From: Muraenolepis orangiensis
Lineage: Eukaryota > Chordata > Actinopteri > Gadiformes > Muraenolepididae
Direction: 5' to 3'
Length of the DNA: 64,000 bases
NCBI GenBank assembly: GCA_027704905.1
Contig: CM051018.1
Span: 21,544,642 to 21,608,641 of the forward strand
In this document: one piece after another, positions 55,606 to 64,000 of the stretch
Numbering within the stretch: the first letter of the stretch is position 1
Layout of the letters: each line of letters begins with the position of its first letter
Made by a program: the position numbers and the translations under genes
Notes under the pieces: model-generated
What the model was told of the DNA's origin: nothing
Database searches by the model: none
Seen by the model: the letters and a program-made list of their open reading frames with translations, nothing else

Positions 55606-55634
55606 CTTTACATTGAATGGTCGTCTTGAAAATG

Positions 55635-55693
55635 AATCCCTACACTCTCAGCTGATCTCCAACCTGAAGATGCACATTCTTCAGCTTTAGCTC
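55635..55693 (-). pseudogene. Galectin pseudogene, copy C (exon 2 only)
   Basis: The minus-strand exon 2 homologue starts after a ttcacag acceptor (ELKLKNVHLQVGDQLRV) and then has TAG (55642-55640) where copies A and B have AAG. Immediately afterwards the sequence changes to hAT DNA; exons 3 and 4 are missing. An exon 1 candidate (ATG|gtaggt) lies at 59460-59458, across a large repeat-filled interval. Confidence 0.85.
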
Positions 55694-56405
55694 CTGTGAA
55701 GCACAATGGCATGAGATCCTGTGAAGGTTAACACTGCTCTAGATCCTGTGAAGGTTAACGCTAGTCTACATCCTGTAAAGCACAGGGTTATAAGGTTAAA
55801 GCTGCTCTACATCCTGTAAAGCACTGGGTTATAAGGTTAAAGCTGCTCTAGATCCTGTAAAGCACAGGGTCATAAGGTTGACACTGCTCTACATCCTGTA
55901 AAGCACAGGGTCATAAGGTTAAAGCTGCTCTAGATCCTGTAAAGCACTGGGTCATAAGGTTAAAGCTGCTCTACATCCTGTAAAGCACAGGGTCATAAGG
56001 TTAACACTGCTCTACATCCTGTAAAGCACAGGGTCATAAGGTTAAAGCTGCTCTAGATCCTGTAAAGCACTGGGTCATAAGGTTAAAGCTGCTCTACATC
56101 CTGTAAAGCACAGGGTCATAAGGTTAAAGCTGCTCTACATCCTGTAAAGCACAGGGTCATACGATTAAAGCTGCTCTACATCCTGTAAAGCACAGGGCCA
56201 TGAGGTTAAAGCTGCTCTACATCCCGTAAAGCACAGGGACATAAGGTTAAAGCTGCTCTACATCCTGTAAAGCACAGGGTCGTACGATTAAAGCTGCTCT
56301 ACATCCTGTAAAGCACAGGGCCATGAGGTTAAAGCTGCTCTACATCCTGTAAAGCACAGGGTCATGAGGTTAAAGCTGCTCTACATCCTGTAAAGCACTG
56401 GGTCA
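55694..56405. repeat. 41-bp minisatellite derived from galectin intron 1
   Basis: Unit GGTTAAAGCTGCTCTACATC plus CTGTAAAGCACAGGGTCATAA, about 17 copies. Galectin copies A and B have only two or three units at the same place. Confidence 0.93.
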
Positions 56406-56644
56406 GGCACCTGCACACATAGACATCAAAGTGGGCTTGAGCCCCTGCCCTTTTTCTTCCTCCAGAGAAAGTGCCCTTTTTATGGGATGCTTTTTTATTT
56501 TTATTTTTTATTTAAAAATATATATATATATATTAATATATATCTACTCCTGTTTGCGCACAGTTTCCCTTTCCAAAAAATATATTTATTGAATAAAATA
56601 TAAAAATATCAGGTCGGGAGATTAGACTGTCAAGTTCCGATGCT

Positions 56645-57425
56645 CCTCCTCCTCCCTACCCTCCCTCCCTCCTCCCTCCCTCCCTCCCTCCCTCCCTCCC
56701 TCCCTCCCTCCCTCCCTCCCAGTCTGCTGCACCGCGGTGCGGACAGTCCTCGGCAGTCCCTTCAGACAGGTAGCAGCACCTCCCACCTTACAGTCCCTTC
56801 AGACAGGTAGCAGCACCTCCCACCTTACAGTCCCTTCAGACAGGTAGCAGCACCTCCCACCTTACGGTCCCTTCAGACAGGTAGCAGCACCTCCCACCTT
56901 ACGGTCCCTTCAGACAGGTAGCAGCACCTCCCACCTTACAGTCCCTTCAGACCGGTAGCAGCACCTCCCACCTTACAGTCCCTTCAGACAGGTAGCAGCA
57001 CCTCCCACCTTACAGTCCCTTCAGACAGGTAGCAGCACCTCCCACCTTACAGTCCCTTCAGACAGGTAGCAGCACCTCCCACTGTACAGTCCCTTCAGAC
57101 AGGTAGCAGCACCTCCCACCTTACGGTCCCTTCAGACAGGTAGCAGCACCTCCCACCTTACGGTCCCTTCAGACAGGTAGCAGCACCTCCCACCTTACAG
57201 TCCCTTCAGACAGGTAGCAGCACCTCCCACCTTACAGTCCCTTCAGACAGGTAGCAGCACCTCCCACCTTACAGTCCCTTCAGACAGGTAGCAGCACCTC
57301 CCACCTTACAGTCCCTTCAGACAGGTAGCAGCACCTCCCACCTTACAGTCCCTTCAGACAGGTAGCAGCACCTCCCACCTTACAGTCCCTTCAGACAGGT
57401 AGCAGCACCTCCCACCTTACAGTCC
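56645..57425. repeat. (CTCC)n tract and 37-bp minisatellite
   Basis: CTCC/TCCC run (56645-56720), then unit AGTCCCTTCAGACAGGTAGC plus AGCACCTCCCACCTTAC, about 18 highly uniform copies. Confidence 0.93.
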
Positions 57426-58404
57426 CATGTGATGCCGTCTTTTCTTGGCTTGTTTGAAGGTGAGTGGTGATGAACAAATGACTAAGCTGCCAGTGCCTCG
57501 AGTTTACAGCTAATTAGCCAAAAGAAAAAAACAAATGTAGTTAACTAAGGTACTAGCTAATGGATAAGTTAGCTCAAAGTTGAGCTAAGGCAATTTATCA
57601 TGGGCATACAGGCTAATGTACTGTACTTAAGGGGAGACACTACAGGTGAATACAGTCAAATGTGTATCTAATAACGTCATCACAATCACCACATTGATAT
57701 GCAAATTAGGCGTTAACTAAGCCTAATTAAAATGTGCTAATTTGCATGCATTTACCAAGGCATTGCAGGTGAAAAGACAAAACATATCACCTCACAACTT
57801 CCCCAGATAGTTACTTACGTCAAGTCAGTATTTTCCCCTGAAATGATGTTTCAGGGGAAACATTAAATATGCAGATTAGCTTTAAATCTATAGATGAATT
57901 CAGACAGGGTAGTAAAACAAACACCATTTAGTTTTTTGGAAGTTTTCTTTCTTTAGAGTGAAAGAAAACATGGAAGCAAAATAGACCAAAATAACTAAAT
58001 GTACAAGTACATGAAAAAACGATATTTTTGCCTGTAATGTCCTGCCTTAAACAGTAACTTCATAATTTTGATTGTTGGCTGCTCATTTAATAACTATTCT
58101 TTTGACTAGTTTGTTGTACGCTGATAGATCTTAATCATTACATGATACAGCGACCCACCTGATATGTTGGAATAATGGAGAATGAGACGGGAGTTAACGT
58201 TGGGGTTGAGTCTACTCCATTTAATGAACACACACACTCAAACAAGATCCGGTCACCACATATAAAACATCGCGCATTGATACCGTGCAATGAGTATAGT
58301 GCCAGATGTAACACCACCCTCATATGTGAAAGGAGGGAATTGTAGTTACACTGAAACTAACTCCTTGTCAACAGCAGTTATTTTATGTTATGTGTGCAGT
58401 AAGT

Positions 58405-58437
<33 letters not shown>

Positions 58438-58769
58438 TATCAGCTTTAATAAGGTTAAAGCTGCTCTAGATCCTGTAAAGCACAGGTTCAAGAGGGTTAA
58501 AGTTGCTCAAGATTCAGTGAAGGTTCAAGCTGCTCTAGATCAAGTGAAGGTTAACTCTAGATCCTGTTAAGGTTTAAATCAGCTCTATGACTTCTTTGCT
58601 GCAGCCAGGACTGGACTTCAACTCATTTGGAAAGATCCCCCTTCTGTAATTTAGCTCTTCAGACTTAATAGTAGCACTTAATATAGTAGTAGTAATATTA
58701 TACTTAGTAGCAGTAATTAGTAGTAGTACTAGTAGTAGCCTCGGGATGTCCTTATATATATATATATAT

Positions 58770-59343
58770 CAGTGGTGAAGCGTCAGGGCCTTCAAGGTAT
58801 TCAGAGAAGACCCTGGAACTCTCAGATGAAACAAAAAAAATCGAATTAATTGTATTAATAAATTGTAATACAATTTAATCAAATTTAAATAAAATGAATA
58901 AATGAGAATGGTATCTGTGTTGTTATCTGTTATATTACAGTTACGTTGATTTGTTTGTCTTTCTCGGTCCATGCACGACGCATTTCAGTGGTTTTGTGTT
59001 GGAAAAACAATGCAACCAATCAGATCTTTTTCTAGGTTGCTGGGAAGAATATCCTTCAACCAAAGTTGACTTAGACTGAATGAGAGCGTACGTTTGGATT
59101 GACAATTTGATCAACCAATCATAAAGTGATTTGTAGCCAATGGGCGTATTCTTTCAGATTTCCCAACAGCTCAATAGGGAGCTAGAAGGTATACGGCTGG
59201 AGCGAGAGGGGATCTAGCGTAGTGCTACGTTGTTTCTACGTAGGATTTTACGTCAAAATGGCGAAGGCGAAGATGATGGGCTGTTACTTCACTACATGGA
59301 CACTGCTTTACCAACTATGGTACACTATGGTACACTACACACT
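58770..59343. mobile_element. hAT-derived fragment (right copy)
   Basis: Counterpart of 45212-45800; starts CAGTGGTGAAGCGTCAGGG after a TA tract. Confidence 0.5.
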
Positions 59344-59985
59344 ACATCCTGAAATACACCGAAAACATCTGGACTATGGACATGAGGCTAACTTAGTTAG
59401 CCTCACGTACTTAACAGGGCAAATCCATTTGAACAGAAGCTATGAAACCAGACCTACCATGTTGTTTTTTCGTAAAGGCAACCTTGTTTCCTGTGGACTG
59501 TAATACCAAAATAGATAAGAGATACTTCTTTTAGAAGTATTGTCGTAGTTCAGTATTGTTCCTTCCTAGTTTCCCTTTCTCCAGCAAAGGAACAATGACA
59601 AACCAGGATGTTGTTTTTTAAGGGGGCTGCCATCTGGGATCTGTGTGTCATATCCTTAGTATTCACACCTCACTTGTCTGCATACTGGTGATCAACACTA
59701 GTTTACCTGTGAAGCCCAGAGTGACAGTTTAGTATTAGTACTGTACAGTATAGTATTAGTAGTGCTGTACAGTATACACTAGTATAGTATTAGTACTTAT
59801 ATACAGCTTACAGTATATTATTAGGAGTACTATTAAGGTATATAGAGTATAGTGTTAGGAGTACTATACAGTTAATCGTATAGTATTAGTACTTCTATAC
59901 AATGCACAGTATATTATTAGGAGTACTATACAGCATATTGAGTATAGTGTTAGTAGTACTGTACAATATACAGTATAGTAATAGT

Positions 59986-60499
59986 CAGTGGCGGCCGGTG
60001 ACATCCGAAGTAGGAGGGGCGCACACAATTTGAGTCGCGCATGCGTGACTGGTTTCCTTGTTCGGGCGCAATGAAATGCGCTCCCAGAGATCGTATTCAG
60101 GACCCTTGATAGGCTACATTTGCCTATCAAATTTGGTACCTACCTCAAAACCTTGACCCTTGATAGGCTACATTGCCTATCAAATTTGGTACCTACCTCA
60201 AGGTTTGGAGGTAGGTACCAAATTTCTATGAGAGTGACGTCAATGACAAACGAGGGGGGAGAATAGCACGCACAACAATGATTTATATTTGCTATATTAA
60301 CGTTATTGTGCATTTTAAACACAAACATACATAAAATGAGTAATTATTATTCATTTTAAACATGTTTAGTTTATTTTTAGGGATCAAAAAAATAAAAAAT
60401 AAAAAAACACAATTATTATAATTTTAATTTTTTATTTTTTTTTCCTCTCTCAACCAGGTGGGGCGGCGCCCCTGCGCCCCTATGGACGAGCCGCCACTG
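59986..60499. mobile_element. 514-bp hAT-type MITE with 8-bp target duplication
   Basis: Inverted termini CAGTGGCGGC at both ends, flanked by GTAATAGT on each side (59978-59985 and 60500-60507). The left duplication copy (near 46436) keeps the empty site with one GTAATAGT. The inside holds a repeated hairpin-forming block near 60100-60230 (GGTACCTACCTC inverted and direct). No coding capacity. Confidence 0.92.
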
Positions 60500-60879
60500 G
60501 TAATAGTACTTCTATACAGCGTACAGTATATTCTTAGGAGTACTATACGCACAACACATAACACGTGATTTGGGCTGTGACGTCATGAGAAACATCGCTA
60601 AACGTCATGAGATCAATCGATCTATCGCAGCTTCTATAAATAGATTTCCATAAAAACATCAACTAACATAATACTATATATATATTTACAACTGCGGTCT
60701 CCCAGCTGACAGTAGCATGAAGTAAAATAACGTCCGACGCTCAACATCATTATTATTATTATAACATTATTTTATTCACAGTAAAGTCAAAAGATACAGA
60801 GAGTATGTCGTTATATGATTGTGTATGCTGGCCTACGTCCACATGTGTGGCGTGTGTGTGTCTGTCTGTCTGTCAGTGT

Positions 60880-63638
60880 TTAGTGGACTTCCAAGGCAGA
60901 GAGCTTCAGGTCTCCCTCCACCGCAACGTAGGTGATGACTTTGGTCCCGCTGCGGTTTGGAAAGAGCACTTCCTGTCCGCCGGGAAGTTCCACTCTGAAC
61001 TTGTCTCCCATCAGCTTAAACAAAAACTGCAACAACAAAACAAAACGTAAAAACGTATGGAACCAATCTATGAACATTTATTTCACTTGTGACATTTATA
61101 TCACCGTTGACCAATAATCTCTCTGTGTGGCGGTCGAGCGGGAAAACTGAGCCGAAGAGCAGAACAAACGGTTGACCTGGGGCGGCAGTATAGCTCAGGA
61201 AGTTGCTGGTTCGATCCCCGTCTCCTCCTAGCAAAAACCGTCGAGGTGTCCTTGAGCAAGACACCCTAAATGCTCCTGACGTGCCGGCTGTCTCCTTGCA
61301 CGGCTGACTCCGCCGTCGGTGGTTGAATGGTGTGTATGAATGGGTGAATGTGAGGCATGACTTATATGGGCCATTCTACCGAATTGGTTCAAAGTCAGGT
61401 TGGAAATATTTTGAAATTTTGAAAGTACACATATCTAGTAAAATAACCGTACATTTCTATGTTGTATTTTAAGACTGTGTTGGAATGTTTTTCCTCTCCC
61501 AAAAATTGTCACTACCGAAACATAGTAATACACTATAGTAAAAAAATATTATATTAACCTGTTAAGATTGTGTCCTTCCCTTCTCTAAAGAGTATTTTTA
61601 CAAATATTTCTTGAAGGTTTTCACAATTAAATCAATAAAAATGAAATTTTTACCAAATTTCTAAGTTCAATTTATACAATTCATCAAAATCGAAATGCAA
61701 TCTTTCTTTGTAAAATGCATAATACTGATCATATTGATTCCAGAGTTGATGATTGATGAAATTGAACATACATTAAACCAATCAGTATGATAACATTTTA
61801 GTTGATAACTCGATATACTTTATTTTTTACAAAACATCCAGTGTTTCGGTAGTGACTGCACTGTTTCGGTAGTGACTGCACTGTTTCGGTAGTTTTCTTT
61901 ATTGAAGAGAATGTGTTCCATTCTTAAAGTTACACACTGATTTTCAGACTTTAGAACACATTTATTTCAAAATGATGGGATTTAACTACTTACCATTCCA
62001 TTTTGTCACTACCGAAATGATCATGTCACTACATGATCGGTAGTGACAATTCTAGCTAACTTTGAGCATAACTAAAAAATGCTAGCAAGCACATGGCTAG
62101 CACATGGCTAGCATACACGTCTTTGAAGTGGTGTACACACATAAAAACATAATACTTTGCATAAAACCCCAAAAGGTTTACTTAATTGAAGAGAATATGT
62201 GTTCGGTAGTGACAATTCTTAAGGTTACACGCCGATTTTCAGATTTGGACAGATTTATATCAAAAGTATGGGATTTAGCTACTTACCATTCAGCCATGAG
62301 GGACAGGGATGCAGTGTCACTGCCTGGTCAAAAATGCAGGGGTGTGGCTAAAAACCAGGCTCAGCCAATGGACTAAAATTATTGTGTTTCGGTAGTGACA
62401 TGAAAACTGGGGACAGTAGTATAGTTTTTTAATTTAAAAATTAAACCCAAAATAAATCTAAATCTTCCAACTTCTGTTTAAACTTAATCATAAAGATCTT
62501 TGTAAATACACCATTGAACAAAATCTAAAAAATGTTTTAAGTGTTATTTACAGAAATTGAAATTTAGATATCAGGGTTTGGGACAACTACTTCCCAATAG
62601 AAAGTACCCTATAAATGATGCTTTTGTATATATTTAGCTTATCACTATCTAATTTAATGCCTTTTGTTTAAATAGACCATAACATATTCTTAGTAAATAT
62701 CTATGTCTGAATACTTAATTGTTTTGTTAAATAGTTTTTCTTGTTGTGGGACCGCACTTTGAACTAATTCGGTAGTATGCCCCATATAGCGCTTTGGATA
62801 AAAGCGCTATATAAATGCAGTCCATTACCATTACCTCGACGTGCTGACCGCGCCAGAAGCCCTGACTGTTCTGCCGCTGCTCTTCTGCCCAGCAGCCCCC
62901 GGCCAGGGAGTTACACACCACCAGGGTGTACCTGCCTCCGGCGCTGCCCGTCTGGAGCCGAGGGTTGAAGTGGAGCGCCAGGTCCTGCTCCCCGGCACCC
63001 AGGTTGACGCTGAACCTGAACGGGCAATAGGGCGCGAGTGTGAGAGGTTCAAGATTCAAGAATTTTTATTTGCCATTTTCAACAAGTACAATGGAATGCT
63101 TACTCCCCATTCCCGCCCACAGTATGAAATTCTGGAACACAGTGTAACGGACACCAGCAGGTGGCGCTGTGCAGTGGTAATCCTCACTCCCCGATGCCCA
63201 AATAGACGTTCTAGGGATGACGCTAGGGCCTATGGCTTTTAGCTCTCACGTTAGAAAGTCTCCTCTCATGCCGGAGGTCGTCAGTTCGAGCCCAGTGCGG
63301 GACACTGACTGGTACAACAATACCGTTGATGGATGATATGTACATGTGTTATATTGTGCAAAAATGGGACACAGGGGCGGGGAGGAAACCGGTTTATTGC
63401 GATCGATGATAGCGAAACAGAGCAGATGGTACATGCTAGTGCTCCTTCTCGAGTGTGAGTGGTGATGGAGGTGGATGGTGGACCAACCACACACACAGTA
63501 CACCATTGATGTCCTGTTTTGGGAAGGCGTGAGCACTTAAGAATGTTAAGAATGTTACCTATTTGCTCCATTTGGTAGGAATCCCTTCACTCTCAGCTGA
63601 TCTCCAACCTGAAGATGCACATTCTTCAGCTTGAGCTC
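60880..63638 (-). CDS. Proto-type galectin, copy B (partial: exon 1 beyond the window)
   Basis: Exons 63638-63559, 63015-62835 and 61026-60880 (TAA), same splice sites and phases as copy A. The sugar-binding signature is intact (HFNPR, VVCNS, W, EEQR). Substitutions against copy A include V to L in exon 2 (GFLPNG) and I to V, G to R, Y to C, C to S and L to F in exon 3. The Y to C change is directly before the conserved tryptophan (GGCWAEEQR). Exon 4 is identical. By analogy, exon 1 would lie about 0.5 kb right of exon 2, off the window. Intron 3 carries the same SINE and TIR element. Confidence 0.85.
61178..62834. mobile_element. SINE interrupted by TIR element (copy B)
   Basis: Counterpart of 47115-48782. 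The TIR element spans 61378-62783 (1,406 bp) with ATAT on both sides. The shared junctions show that both insertions predate the segmental duplication. Confidence 0.75.
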
Positions 63639-64000
63639 CTGTGAAGCACAATGGCATGAGATCCTGTGAAGGTTAAAACTGCTCTAGATCCTATAAAGCA
63701 CAGGGTCATGAGGTTAAAGCTGCTCTACATCCTGTAAAGCACAGGTTCAAGAGGGTAAAAGTTGCTCAAGATTCAGGTTCAAGCTACTCTAGATCAAGTG
63801 AAGGTTAACGCTACTCCTGTTAAGGTTTAAATCAGCTCCATGACTTCTTTGCTGCAGCCAGGACTGGACTGGACTGGACTTCAACTCATTTGGAAAGATC
63901 CACCTTCTGTAATTTAGGTCTTCAGACTTAATAGTAGCACTTAATATAGTAGTAGTAATATTATACTTAGTAGCAGTAATTAGTAGTAGTACTTAGTAGT

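Larger units (their letters stand above)
50641..55634 (-). mobile_element. hAT transposon (ZMYM1/TTF-finger type) interrupted by a non-LTR retrotransposon
   Basis: The 3' terminus CAGTGGCGAAGCGTGTC lies at 50641. Minus-strand transposase pieces run from 55605 to about 53650. The 5' end has no terminus and joins galectin exon 2 directly at about 55635, so the element is truncated or recombined. An inverted repeat of about 160 bp (50888-51046 against 51071-51241) lies near the 3' terminus. Confidence 0.75.
55694..58300. other. Repeat-filled interval upstream of galectin copy C
   Basis: 41-bp minisatellite (55694-56405), AT-rich stretch, (CTCC)n tract (56645-56720) and 37-bp minisatellite (56755-57425). 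Then about 870 bp of AT-rich single-copy-looking sequence (57430-58300) in which I see no gene. Confidence 0.6.
58301..64000. repeat. Galectin segmental duplication, right copy
   Basis: Counterpart of 44732-49937. Differences seen by eye: the 514-bp hAT-type insertion at 59986-60499, a deletion of about 50 bp near 61420, an extra CGGTAGTGACTGCACTGTTT unit near 61870 and scattered substitutions. Confidence 0.92.

Overview
The window is vertebrate nuclear DNA from a ray-finned fish (teleost). It holds long GT-AG introns, NFKB2, SHLD2 and GLUD1 orthologues, fish-type tRNA-derived SINEs and hAT elements. Introns are packed with unusually long (CA)n, (GA)n and (AT)n tracts and 20-40 bp minisatellites. 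That density resembles codfishes (Gadiformes), but this is inference. Exon boundaries were set by eye from GT/AG sites, phase continuity and recalled protein similarity, with no database search. One 1,000-bp run of N (42973-43972) is an assembly gap.

Layout. (1) 1-9379, minus strand: 5' two thirds of nfkb2 (NF-kB p100/p52), running off the left edge at the start of its ankyrin region. A 5' UTR exon lies near 12186 with several kB-like sites upstream. (2) 13102-21059, minus: complete shld2 in ten coding exons, 814 codons, phase-consistent throughout. (3) 24540-36467, plus: complete glud1 in 13 exons, head-to-head with shld2. Exon 1 carries a 20-bp tandem duplication that breaks the frame of the mitochondrial presequence. 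Intron 4 holds a decayed 2.5-kb DNA transposon. (4) 38390-42241, minus: a three-exon gene for an acidic, low-complexity 163-residue protein that I do not recognise, convergent with glud1. (5) 42973-64000: gap, BED-finger hAT remnant, then a tandem array of minus-strand proto-type galectin genes. Two copies have an intact sugar-binding core (46816-50101 and 60880-63638, the second losing exon 1 past the right edge). One copy is broken (exon 2 with a stop at 55640-55642; exons 3-4 replaced by a hAT transposon with a nested non-LTR retrotransposon). One copy survives as a putative exon 1 only (45916-45918).

The genes do not form one pathway. NFKB2 is a transcription-factor precursor, SHLD2 directs DNA double-strand-break repair, GLUD1 is a mitochondrial enzyme, and galectins are lectins. 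GLUD1 and SHLD2 are also neighbours in human, so their pairing here looks ancestral.

The most striking structural signal is that several intronic tandem repeats begin at, and copy, an exon's 3' end together with its splice donor (nfkb2 at 2505 and probably 491, shld2 at 15353, glud1 at 35160), leaving series of decoy donors. The second is a 1.4-kb terminal-inverted-repeat element inside a galectin intron that carries many internal copies of its own end motif (CGGTAGTGACA-like).
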